NCBI GenBank assembly: GCA_037441765.1
Contig: JBBIRM010000014.1
Location: forward strand, 1-32,073
DNA: 32,073 nucleotides
Source of the DNA: JBBIRM01 sp037441765
GTDB taxonomy: Bacteria > Desulfobacterota > BSN033 > UBA1163
Direction of reading: 5' to 3'
Shown: piece after piece, positions 23,827-31,685 of the stretch
Layout: each line of letters starts with the position of its first letter
Numbering within the stretch: position 1 is the first letter of the stretch
The notes under the pieces: model-generated
The model's database searches: none
Told to the model about the DNA's origin: nothing
The model's input: the letters and a program-made list of their open reading frames with translations, nothing else
Program-made: the position numbers and the translations under genes

Positions 23827-24879
23827 TTAATATGTAAAAGGCCAACTTTTAAAGGAGGTCTTAATCCTCCGCCATAAACCCACCAACCCTCCGGATTCAA
23901 AAATCAGAAAAAGAATGATCAGAACACCATAGGTAATCACTTTTAGTTGCTGTGTAAATACAAAACCGCTGAGATTAAAGGTCTTGTTCAAGAATCCAAA
24001 GAAAATCCTCAGCCCCTCTGGAACAATCCCGATGAACATTGCCCCAAGAATGGAACCTAAGATAGAACCCAATCCCCCTACGATGATCATGGCGAGGTAT
24101 TCGACTGAGAGAAAGATGGTAAAATACTCAGGATTGATATGAGTGGTATAATAAGCGAATAAACTTCCTGAAACACCTGCATAAAAAGAACTTATTCCAA
24201 AAGCCATCACCTTGTATCGCGTCAGATCTACTCCAATAACCTCCGCTGCGATGTCTCGGTCCCGGATGGCCACAAAGGCTCTTCCAATCTTCATTCGCAT
24301 CATATTCTTTGCTGAAAATCCAAGGAGGAAAACAATGAGCGTGATAAGGAAATAGAATTTTCTGTCCGAATCCACTTTAAATCCCCAGAGAATGATATGA
24401 GGGGCAGCCATGCCTAAAGCCCCATGGGTTAAGCCCTCCCATTGAAAGAGAATATATTGGATGATGATTCCAAAAGACATGGTGGCCATGGCCAGATATA
24501 ACCCCCGCATTCTCAAACAAGGAATTCCTACCCCTATTCCAATGATTGTCGTAATCACCCCCGAGAGGGGAATCAGGACATAAAAATGAAGGCCTGACCT
24601 TTCCCCTAAGATGGTGGTCGTATAGGCCCCAATGGCCAGAAAGGCTGCATGTCCTATAGAAATCTGTCCAGTATACCCGGTGAGGATATTTAAGCCAATG
24701 GCTCCGATGATATAGATTCCAACTAAGTTGATCGTATAAAGGGTATATCGTCCCACAAAAAAGGGGAGGAGAATAAGGGTGAAGAGGAGAACCGTCCACC
24801 AAAATTTAACCCAAATGGTTCGAAAGAGGCTGAGATCTTCCTGATAGGTTTCAATGAAAGTTTTGCTTCTCAATACCAT
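23827..24879 (-). CDS. livM: Branched-chain amino acid type ABC transporter permease (LivM)
   Basis: This 350-residue inner-membrane permease has about nine to ten hydrophobic helices. Diagnostic segments are LNILTGYTGQISIGHAAF, YLAMATMSFG and the EAA-like loop around RDRDIAAEVIGVDLTRYKVMAF, followed by IVGGLGSILGSILGAMF. An N-terminal cytoplasmic extension of about 25 residues precedes the first helix. The start ATG at 24879 is nine bases after livH, and the two permeases should form a heterodimer. The 90 bases between this gene and livK hold only the strong ribosome-binding site of livK; I see no promoter or terminator there. Confidence 0.92.
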   Translation of the reverse strand: MVLRSKTFIETYQEDLSLFRTIWVKFWWTVLLFTLILLPFFVGRYTLYTINLVGIYIIGAIGLNILTGYTGQISIGHAAFLAIGAYTTTILGERSGLHFYVLIPLSGVITTIIGIGVGIPCLRMRGLYLAMATMSFGIIIQYILFQWEGLTHGALGMAAPHIILWGFKVDSDRKFYFLITLIVFLLGFSAKNMMRMKIGRAFVAIRDRDIAAEVIGVDLTRYKVMAFGISSFYAGVSGSLFAYYTTHINPEYFTIFLSVEYLAMIIVGGLGSILGSILGAMFIGIVPEGLRIFFGFLNKTFNLSGFVFTQQLKVITYGVLIILFLIFESGGLVGLWRRIKTSFKSWPFTY

Positions 24880-24888
24880 AAAATGAGC

Positions 24889-25782
24889 CTAAACCCTTTC
24901 GATCTCCTTTGTACCAAAAAGACCATAGGGCCTTAAGATTAAAATGACAAAAAGAATAATATAGGCTGAAATCTCCTTGATCCCACTTACATAGAGATCC
25001 AGATACCCTCCTACCAGGTTTTCAAAAAGACCAATTATAAGTCCTCCAATTAAGGCCCCGACAACACTATCAAGTCCTCCTAAGATGATGGCAGGGAAAA
25101 CTTTAATTGCCACAAAACTCAAATTGAGATTCATCACGAGGACATTGGCTAAGAGAACCCCTGAAATTCCAGCCGTGGCAGCGGCAATTGCCCAGGATAG
25201 AGAAAAAATTCTTTTTACATTGATCCCCATCAAGAAGGCCACCGTCTGACGATCTGCAGCCGCCCGCATTGCAATTCCTAATTTTGAATACTTAAAAAAT
25301 AAGAAAAAGATCACCATCACCACACAGGAAATGATAAACGTCCATAGGTGCGCATGGGAGACCACAATTTTTGATATTACAATGGGCGATTGGGGAAAGG
25401 GGGAAGGGAACATCACATTCCCAAAACCAAAGACCATTCCTGTCAGAGGCCTAAGAATGATACTTAACCCCAGCGTAACCATGACCACCGCAAAGATGGG
25501 TTCCCCAATCATCGGTCTCATTATAAATCGTTCAATCCCTAATCCAAAAAGGGCACAGAAAGCTAATGTTAAGAAGAAGGCAGGTAGAAAACCGAAATGA
25601 AATCTCTCAATTAAAAGAACGCAGAAATAAGCGGCCAGCATTAAAATTTCACCATGAGCAAAGTTGAGGATCTTGGTTGCCTTGTAAATCACCACAAATC
25701 CTGTTCCGATGACCGCATAAACACTTCCCACCGCCAAACCACTTACAATCAACTGTAGGAGATAATTGAGTTCAGCAACCAT
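24889..25782 (-). CDS. livH: Branched-chain amino acid type ABC transporter permease (LivH)
   Basis: This 297-residue permease has the LivH pattern: GLAVGSVYAVIGTGFVVIYKATKILNFAHGE at the N-terminus (here seen in two family blocks), then AMRAAADRQTVAFLMGINV as the coupling loop, and AIILGGLDSVVGALIGGL near the end. It should pair with LivM. The ATG at 25782 follows ATAGGAT. A 100-base gap separates it from the upstream ligase gene, the largest gap inside this cluster apart from the one after livM. An imperfect inverted repeat in that gap (25795-25833) is weak, so I do not treat it as a terminator. Confidence 0.92.
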   Translation of the reverse strand: MVAELNYLLQLIVSGLAVGSVYAVIGTGFVVIYKATKILNFAHGEILMLAAYFCVLLIERFHFGFLPAFFLTLAFCALFGLGIERFIMRPMIGEPIFAVVMVTLGLSIILRPLTGMVFGFGNVMFPSPFPQSPIVISKIVVSHAHLWTFIISCVVMVIFFLFFKYSKLGIAMRAAADRQTVAFLMGINVKRIFSLSWAIAAATAGISGVLLANVLVMNLNLSFVAIKVFPAIILGGLDSVVGALIGGLIIGLFENLVGGYLDLYVSGIKEISAYIILFVILILRPYGLFGTKEIERV

Positions 25783-25882
25783 ATCCTATTTTTCGTAATC
25801 CCTCACTCATCCAATAAATCGGATAGGGGTTACTATTTTTTACTCCATAAGAAAAGGCTTTAAACCATTTTGAAAAACTCAA

Positions 25883-27682
25883 TCATTTATAGAGCGACTC
25901 AATGAGGTCTCCATACTTTTTTTCAATCATTTCTCTTCGAACCTTCATGGTGGCTGTCAATTCATCGTCATCCCGATCGAGCTCCTTCTCGAGAAGAACA
26001 AACTTTTTGATGCTTTCAACCCTTGACCTCTCCTGATTGGCCTTCTCAACCTCTGCCTGAATGAGTTTATATACTTCAGGGTTCTTTGAAAGGCTCTTGA
26101 AGGTTGTAAATGGAATTCCCTTCCTCTGGGCCCAATCGGCCACATTATCGAAATCGATTTGAATCAGAGCGGTTAGATAAGGCCTTCTGTCTCCAATCAC
26201 GATGGCCTCTTTGATAAAGGGACTAAACTTTAACCGATTTTCAATTTCAGATGGTGCAATGTTCTTCCCAGAGGCGGTGATCAAAATCTCTTTTTTTCGA
26301 TCTGTAATCTTTAAATTTCCATTCTCGTCAAACTCTCCGATATCTCCAGTATATAACCATTCCCCCTGCTTCGTCTTCCTCGTCGCCTCTTCATCTCGAA
26401 AATAGCCTACAAAAACTGCTGGGCCCTTCATTAGAATCTCACCATCTCCAGCAATTTTGCTTTCCCAACCTGGGATGGGTTTCCCAACGCTCCCGATCTC
26501 GATCTCATCTCCTCTTGGCATGGAGAAAACACCTGTGCATTCGGTTAACCCGTAAGCCTCTTTAACCATCAATCCAATGCTATGAAAAAATTTCATGATG
26601 TCTTTGGAAAGGGGAGCAGCCCCGGACACACACTCCCTCACCTGCAATAGCCCGAGTCGGTTACGAAGGGGCCTAAAGACAAGAAGGTAGGCGATAAAAT
26701 TTGCGAGCCTTAGAAAAAGACCTAACCTCTGCTTGGACAATTTTCTCTCAGCAACCTTATTGCCGATAGGGAGGGAATGGTTGTAGGCCCATCTTTTAAC
26801 AGGGTGGGCATCTTGCATCTTGATGGTGACCGCTGAGTAAATTTTCTCCAATATGCGGGGGACTGTGAGAAAGATGGTCGGAGAGACTTCTGCCATATCC
26901 GCCTGCAATGTATCGATGCTTTCAGCAAAATTGATTGTACAACCACTCTTCATAGGAATGAATAGGGAAAATAATCTTTCTGCAACATGACAGAGAGGCA
27001 ATACGGAAACGAGCGAATCCCTTCTGTTAATGGGGAGGATTTGAAAAAAGCTATCTAACACAGAAGTAATATTTCTGTGGGACAACATGGCTCCCTTGGG
27101 AAGACCTGTGGTCCCAGAGGTATAGACTATAATGGCAACATCTGTAGATACTGTCTTCTGGATCATCCTATGAAAGAGGAAGGGATTTTCCTTATGAATG
27201 TTTTTCCCTATCTCCTCTACCTCTTGAAAACTCAACATCATAGGTTCCACATATTTCCTCAGCCCCTTCATGTCGATTACAATCATCTTTTCCAAATGAG
27301 GGAGTTCATCTTTAACCATGAGCACCTTATCGGCCTGTTCCTGATCTTTCACGATGACAAATTTCGATTGGGAATGATCCAGAATATATTTTACCTGTAT
27401 ATAACTATTCGTTGGGTAAACCCCTACGCTGATCCCTCCTGCTGATTGGATCGCAAGATCAGCATAGAGCCACTCAGGACAATTATCGCCTAAGATGGAG
27501 ACCCGATCTCCTTTTTGGAGCCCTAAATGGTATAGCCCGAGACAGAAGTTCTGGACGTGGGCGTAATATTCATTCCATGTAATGGGTCGCCAGAGGCCTT
27601 TCTTCTTCTCCCTTAAGGCAACGACCTCTCCCAATTCTCTTACTCTTTCCTGAAATAATTTGGGAAGCGTTAATTCCTCCAT
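25883..27682 (-). CDS. AMP-forming acyl-CoA synthetase (long-chain fatty acid-CoA ligase type)
   Basis: The 599-residue enzyme activates a carboxylic acid to its CoA thioester using ATP. The AMP-binding P-loop YTSGTTGLPKGAMLSH lies near residues 188-205. YGLTECTGVF follows later, and the C-terminal motif series is YTGDIGEFDENG, ITDRKKEILITASGKNIAP and the EIENRL block. The length and the KEILITASGKNIAP form fit the FadD15-like long-chain group rather than acetyl-CoA synthetases. Its place between livG and livH, with 17 bases to livG, implies that the imported compound is activated at once. Chain length and whether the substrate is aromatic or aliphatic cannot be told. GGTGAG six bases before the ATG supports the start. 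Confidence 0.9.
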   Translation of the reverse strand: MEELTLPKLFQERVRELGEVVALREKKKGLWRPITWNEYYAHVQNFCLGLYHLGLQKGDRVSILGDNCPEWLYADLAIQSAGGISVGVYPTNSYIQVKYILDHSQSKFVIVKDQEQADKVLMVKDELPHLEKMIVIDMKGLRKYVEPMMLSFQEVEEIGKNIHKENPFLFHRMIQKTVSTDVAIIVYTSGTTGLPKGAMLSHRNITSVLDSFFQILPINRRDSLVSVLPLCHVAERLFSLFIPMKSGCTINFAESIDTLQADMAEVSPTIFLTVPRILEKIYSAVTIKMQDAHPVKRWAYNHSLPIGNKVAERKLSKQRLGLFLRLANFIAYLLVFRPLRNRLGLLQVRECVSGAAPLSKDIMKFFHSIGLMVKEAYGLTECTGVFSMPRGDEIEIGSVGKPIPGWESKIAGDGEILMKGPAVFVGYFRDEEATRKTKQGEWLYTGDIGEFDENGNLKITDRKKEILITASGKNIAPSEIENRLKFSPFIKEAIVIGDRRPYLTALIQIDFDNVADWAQRKGIPFTTFKSLSKNPEVYKLIQAEVEKANQERSRVESIKKFVLLEKELDRDDDELTATMKVRREMIEKKYGDLIESLYK

Positions 27683-27699
27683 CGATTACTCACCGATGA

Positions 27700-28461
27700 C
27701 TATTCTTCTCCAAGGTAAGCCTTAATGACATGAGGGTCATTTTGAATATCTTTAGGAGTCCCCTCTGCGATTTTGACCCCGAAATTGATCACGCAGACTC
27801 GATCGGCGATATCCATTACGACTTCCATATTGTGCTCGATCATCATAAGGCTCAGCCTCATCTCTTCTTTTATATCCAGAATAAAACGTGCCATATCCTC
27901 CGTCTCTTCCGTGTTCATGCCTGAACAAGGTTCGTCCAGCAATAAAATTTTTGGATTCATGGCAAGGGCCCTGCCCAACTCCACCCGTTTCTGAATTCCG
28001 TAGGGGAGGGTTCTCACCACTTTCTTCCGATAAGCCTCGATTTCAAGGAATTCGATGATCTCTTCTACTCGATCCCTGTTTAAAACTTCCTCATTCAAAC
28101 ACTTCCCCAAGAAGAGAGCCCCTGACCAGATGCTGGATTGGATAAATTGATGCCTTCCTAACATCAGGTTGTCAATGACCGTCATATTCTTAAACAATTC
28201 GATGTTCTGGAATGTCCTTGCTACTCCCATCTTAGCAATTTCGTGTGGTTTAAGACCTATGAGATCCTTGTCCCCCAAGAAAACCCTTCCCGAGGAGGGT
28301 CGGTAAATTCCATTGATGATGTTTAATATAGTTGTTTTCCCAGCCCCATTTGGACCGATGAGGCCAAATAACTGGTTTTCTTCAACCCTAAAGGTTACCC
28401 CATTGAGGGCCTGTATCCCGCCAAAGTTAATCGAGAGGTCCTTTATTTCGAGCGCAGGCAT
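27700..28461 (-). CDS. livG: Branched-chain amino acid type ABC transporter ATP-binding protein (LivG)
   Basis: This is one of two ATPases of the Liv-type importer. Walker A is GPNGAGKTT (36-44), the signature is the LivG-typical LPYGIQKRVELGRALA instead of LSGGQ, and Walker B is ILLLDEPCSGMN. The C-terminus ends with the family form DPHVIKAYLGEE. At 253 residues it is of normal size. GAGGAG lies five bases before the ATG at 28461. It follows livF by 24 bases and precedes the acyl-CoA ligase by 17. Confidence 0.94.
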   Translation of the reverse strand: MPALEIKDLSINFGGIQALNGVTFRVEENQLFGLIGPNGAGKTTILNIINGIYRPSSGRVFLGDKDLIGLKPHEIAKMGVARTFQNIELFKNMTVIDNLMLGRHQFIQSSIWSGALFLGKCLNEEVLNRDRVEEIIEFLEIEAYRKKVVRTLPYGIQKRVELGRALAMNPKILLLDEPCSGMNTEETEDMARFILDIKEEMRLSLMMIEHNMEVVMDIADRVCVINFGVKIAEGTPKDIQNDPHVIKAYLGEE

Positions 28462-28485
28462 CGATGCTCCTCTTTCCGGGCATGA

Positions 28486-29280
28486 TCAGGAGAGCCATCG
28501 TTTTCTTCGTTTGTAATGTTTAATATTGGCAAAATTTTTTTTCTTCTTTTCATCGGTCAAACCAAGATAAAATTCCTTGATATCCCTGTCCTCTCTTAAA
28601 GCGTCACTCTTAGCATCCATCACAATTCTTCCGTTTTCGAGAACATATCCATAAGATGTAATATCCAGGGCGACTTTTGCATTCTGCTCAATGAGCAATA
28701 TGGCTGTGCCCTCGCTTTCGTTAATCGTCTTTAAAATACTGAAGATTTCCCGAACGATGATCGGGGCCAATCCTAAGGAGGGTTCGTCTAACATCATTAA
28801 TTTTGGCTTCGCCATCAAAGCCCTTCCAATAGAAAGCATCTGCTGTTCGCCCCCGCTTAGATACCCTGCTAATTGGGAATGCCGTTCTTTTAAAATCGGA
28901 AAATACTCATACACTCTCTGCAAACTGGTCTGAATCCTTTTACCATCTTTTTGAGTATAAGCCCCTACCTTGATATTCTCTCCAACCGTTAGCTCCTGGA
29001 AAATTCCCCTTCCTTCTGGAACGACAGAAATCCCTTTTCTTACAATCTCTTCTGGCCCTTTCCGATCAATCCGCTCTCCATAAAATTCAATAACCCCCCC
29101 TTCGATCTCCCCCTCTTCAAGGGGAAGGATACCTGCGATGGCTTTAAGGGTGGTAGATTTGCCTGCTCCATTAGCACCAAGCAGAGCGATCATACCTTTT
29201 TCAGGAACCTCCAAGGAGATCCCTTTTAAGGCAAGGATGATGTCATTATAGACGACTTCAATATTGTTGACTCGAAGCAT
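28486..29280 (-). CDS. livF: Branched-chain amino acid type ABC transporter ATP-binding protein (LivF)
   Basis: This is the second Liv-type ATPase. From the ATG at 29280 it has 264 residues and begins MLRVNNIEVVYND, the usual LivF beginning. Walker A is GANGAGKST, the signature is LSGGEQQMLSIGRAL, and Walker B is MMLDEPSLGLAP. The Lys/Arg-rich tail after GLTDEKKKK is about 20 residues longer than in most LivF proteins. An in-frame TTG at 29292 would add four residues; GTGGAG close to the ATG makes both starts possible and I prefer the ATG. It lies 32 bases after the acyl-CoA dehydrogenase gene. Confidence 0.92.
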   Translation of the reverse strand: MLRVNNIEVVYNDIILALKGISLEVPEKGMIALLGANGAGKSTTLKAIAGILPLEEGEIEGGVIEFYGERIDRKGPEEIVRKGISVVPEGRGIFQELTVGENIKVGAYTQKDGKRIQTSLQRVYEYFPILKERHSQLAGYLSGGEQQMLSIGRALMAKPKLMMLDEPSLGLAPIIVREIFSILKTINESEGTAILLIEQNAKVALDITSYGYVLENGRIVMDAKSDALREDRDIKEFYLGLTDEKKKKNFANIKHYKRRKRWLS

Positions 29281-29312
29281 TGCTCCACTCAATCTTTTAT
29301 GGAATTTTTAAA

Positions 29313-30461
29313 TCAGAATCTTCCGAGTAGTTCCCTGGCGATGATTATCTTCTCTATCTCTTTGGTCCCTTCTACAATCTCAACTATCTTCGCATCCCGA
29401 TAGAGCCTTTCTATTCCAGACTCTCCGAGGTACCCATACCCTCCGTGAATTTGAAGGACCTCATCCACAACTTTTACTGCTACCTCCCCAGCATACCACT
29501 TTGCGATGGACATGAATTTGGGATCAATCTTCCCATGGTCTGCCATCCAGGCGGCCTTATAGTAAAGACATCGGGCTGCCTCGATAAGGGTGACCATCTC
29601 TGCTAATTTAAATTGAATGGCTTGAAAACTGGCAATAGGACTTCCAAACTGCTTTCTCTCCTTTGCATATTTGATGGCCTTCTCCAGTCCTCCCTGGGCT
29701 ATTCCAACTCCCTGGGCAGCCACTGTAATTCGGGTTCGATTAAACACCCCCATCATAAGTTGTTGAAACCCCTCCCCCTCGGAGCCGATTAAATTCTCTT
29801 TTGGTATTTTGACATTGACAAATCTAAGTTCGGCGGTCTCTGAGGCCCTTGTTCCAAGTTTTCTCTTCAACTTAATTGCCTCAAACCCTTCTCGATCTGT
29901 CTCTACAATCATCGCACTATGGCGTTTATATCTTGAACCTTCTTCCTCATTTGTAAGACAAAAAACAACTAAAAAATTGGCTATCGTCCCGTTGGTGATA
30001 TACATTTTGTTTCCATTGATAACATAATGGTCTCCAACCCTCTTTGCTATGGTTCGAACAGAGGAGACATCGCTTCCTACATCAGGCTCGGTAATGGCCA
30101 TGCCCATGATGGCCTCTCCTTTCGGCAGAAGAGGTAAATACCTCTTCTTCTGCTCCTCGCTCCCATATAAAAGAATAAATTCTGAGCCCAAGGTAGTGAG
30201 GATGATATTCCCACACCCAGGATCGACCCTCCAGAACTCTTCAGCAATCAGGGCGTTTTCTAAGAAACCAAGCCCCAATCCCCCGTATTCCTTTTTAATA
30301 AAGACACCGATAAAACCAAGCTCACAGGCCTTTCTCCAGAGATCCCTGGGGAAGGTCTCATGAAGGTCACATTCCTCTATGAACTTAGGAAACATCCCCT
30401 CTGCAAACTCCCTGGCTGCCATGCGAATCTGTTTTTGCCGAGCACTCAATTCAAAATCCAT
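29313..30461 (-). CDS. Acyl-CoA dehydrogenase
   Basis: This flavoprotein introduces the first double bond into an acyl-CoA and passes electrons to electron-transfer flavoprotein. The 382 residues (from ATG 30461) match the short/medium-chain family. Visible signatures are AITEPDVGSDVSSVRT, YITNG, RKQFGSPIASFQAIQF and, at the C-terminus, QIHGGYGYLGESGIERLYRDAK. The catalytic Glu is probably E364 in VEIVEGTKEI. AAAGGAG lies seven bases before the ATG; a GTG directly before it is too close. It is the first enzyme gene after tetR, 57 bases away. Dehydrogenases for glutaryl-CoA, isovaleryl-CoA and aromatic side chains share these motifs, so the substrate is open. No etfAB genes are in view. Confidence 0.93.
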   Translation of the reverse strand: MDFELSARQKQIRMAAREFAEGMFPKFIEECDLHETFPRDLWRKACELGFIGVFIKKEYGGLGLGFLENALIAEEFWRVDPGCGNIILTTLGSEFILLYGSEEQKKRYLPLLPKGEAIMGMAITEPDVGSDVSSVRTIAKRVGDHYVINGNKMYITNGTIANFLVVFCLTNEEEGSRYKRHSAMIVETDREGFEAIKLKRKLGTRASETAELRFVNVKIPKENLIGSEGEGFQQLMMGVFNRTRITVAAQGVGIAQGGLEKAIKYAKERKQFGSPIASFQAIQFKLAEMVTLIEAARCLYYKAAWMADHGKIDPKFMSIAKWYAGEVAVKVVDEVLQIHGGYGYLGESGIERLYRDAKIVEIVEGTKEIEKIIIARELLGRF

Positions 30462-30518
30462 CACATATCTCCTTTAACAATTCAAGAACTTCATTTCTTA
30501 TGTGAGAAAATTCCAACC

Positions 30519-31121
30519 CTAACTGGATCTTACCCCGGAAAAGATAAGGTTTCTAAACTGCCTGGTATAAGAACGAAGGTCTATCGTCTCCCTATTCATC
30601 TCCTTCTGGAGAAGCACTCCATCGTGAACCCCAATGATCACCCAGGCCATCATCTGCGGGTCGATCTCCTTTTTAAACTCCCCTGTCCGCTTCCCCTCTC
30701 TCAAAATACCTGTGATGAACTCATGCCACTTTTGATAGACCGACTTAAGAGTGGGTTCCAATCGATTCCGAGAGCCACACATCTCTGCAGAGATCACCGT
30801 CATAAAGAGACATAGATCCGGATGCTCCCCTGCAAACCATACATTGAATCGCATCATCTTTTGAAACTTATCGGATGCGCTCTTCCCTTCTTTTTCAACA
30901 TAGGCCATCATTTGGTTAAGGTATCTCTCTTCAAAGAGTTTGATAATCTCACGGGCCAAATGTTCTTTGGTCTCAAAATGACAGTAAAGGGCGCCCCGGG
31001 TGAGTCCTGCATCTTTTGTGATTTCAGCCACGGAACTTCCTTTATAGCCTTTTCTAACGAAGAGTTTCATGGCTGAGTTAAGAAGCCTTTCGGAGGAAGC
31101 GACTTTAGTCCTGGAGGTCAT
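30519..31121 (-). CDS. TetR family transcriptional regulator
   Basis: The 200-residue protein has a TetR helix-turn-helix at about residues 29-55 (SVAEITKDAGLTRGALYCHF, with FETKEHLAREI after it), and a helical C-terminal ligand domain starting near residue 70. The C-terminal half (FVRKGYKG at the front, MTVISAEMCGSR in the middle) is of the AcrR/TetR_C type often used for acyl-CoA or fatty-acid control. It is the first gene of the minus-strand cluster, and its own promoter carries two copies of an operator candidate. Repression of itself and the downstream acyl-CoA genes, relieved by a CoA thioester or free acid, is the likely role. That is inference from position. Confidence 0.92.
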   Translation of the reverse strand: MTSRTKVASSERLLNSAMKLFVRKGYKGSSVAEITKDAGLTRGALYCHFETKEHLAREIIKLFEERYLNQMMAYVEKEGKSASDKFQKMMRFNVWFAGEHPDLCLFMTVISAEMCGSRNRLEPTLKSVYQKWHEFITGILREGKRTGEFKKEIDPQMMAWVIIGVHDGVLLQKEMNRETIDLRSYTRQFRNLIFSGVRSS

Positions 31122-31130
31122 AATAAAATG

Positions 31131-31190
31131 ATAAACGTTTATTTAGTAAAATATGAATGTTTATTTACCAAAAATAAAAAACCCTGTCAA
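31131..31190 (-). promoter_or_regulatory. Promoter of the tetR-acyl-CoA cluster with a duplicated operator candidate
   Basis: A perfect -35 TTGACA (31190-31185) lies 17 bases before TAAATA (31167-31162), a weak -10; transcription would begin near 31155. The 9-mer TAAATAAAC occurs at 31167-31159, overlapping the -10, and again at 31145-31137, exactly 22 bases on. Across the two 22-base units 16 positions agree. The second unit contains the perfect palindrome ATAAACGTTTAT (31131-31142), and the first a degenerate form of it. Two equally phased palindromes over the -10 and start region are what a TetR repressor site should look like. Confidence 0.65.
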
Positions 31191-31685
31191 GAAAATTTTC
31201 ACAAATTCCTTATAGACTCTTTATGGCCAACTCTACGGTTTAGGGAAGATTTATAATCTCTTGAAGTAAAAAGTCTTTTTAAACTCATATGGTATCATTT
31301 CTACGAAAGTGCATGGTCAGGTCTTCTTTTCTGGCAATGATCGTGTTAATTCCCCACCCCTGGGATCACATTGTTTAACCCTTTCTATGGAGAGTGGTTA
31401 TGTGATTTTGGACCTAATTTCTTTCGATATGATTCCCCTTCCATGATTAAGTGTGGGAATGATGGACCAATAGCTCCAGAGCTGAATTAGCGATGAAAGG
31501 ATCTGGGAACAGAGGGATCCAATCCTTTGGCGGTTTTTAATGCATTTCTCCTCGGAGTGATCGGCCTGACCAGCCAGGAAGAAGCGAAACATTTATTAGA
31601 AAAAAATTGAGGCAAAACTTTGATTTTTCTTTAATTTTTAAGCCAGAATGCCATTGATTTCGCCATTCTCAGTCAAGGTGTTTGA
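31191..31685. other. AT-rich region between the tetR promoter and the right-edge gene
   Basis: Apart from the possible decayed gene described separately, I see no intact gene, no tRNA and no clear terminator here. A short plus-strand frame from an ATG near 31289 (29 codons, ending at 31376) and a minus-strand frame at 31398-31592 have no recognisable features. Confidence 0.45.
31350..31610 (+). pseudogene. Possible remnant of a decayed coding region
   Basis: One plus-strand frame reads as protein-like sequence in two pieces, 31350-31487 (including NPFYGEWLCDFGPNFFRYD and SMIKCGNDGPIAPELN) and 31497-31607 (including NPLAVFNAFLLGVIG and TSQEEAKHLLEKN). They are in the same frame and separated only by a TAG at 31488 and a TGA at 31494. 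There is no start codon with a ribosome-binding site at the left end, where a TAA closes the frame. I do not recognise the family. The composition looks more like coding than chance, but this is a judgement by eye. Confidence 0.3.

Noticed and set aside
24377..24802. Frame of 141 codons on the minus strand within livM
   Set aside because: It is an alternative frame of the permease gene, whose family motifs are clear; the product is rich in His, Tyr and Gly without recognisable features.
25795..25833. Imperfect inverted repeat between the ligase gene and livH
   Set aside because: Its main eight-base arms have a mismatch in the minus-strand RNA, the transcribed direction, and there is no conserved feature to support it.
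27077..27445. Plus-strand frame of 122 codons opposite the acyl-CoA ligase
   Set aside because: It lies antisense to the conserved AMP-binding region and has no coding signature.
30360..30815. Plus-strand frame of 151 codons opposite tetR and the start of the acyl-CoA dehydrogenase gene
   Set aside because: It overlaps two well-identified genes and the gap between them and has no family resemblance.
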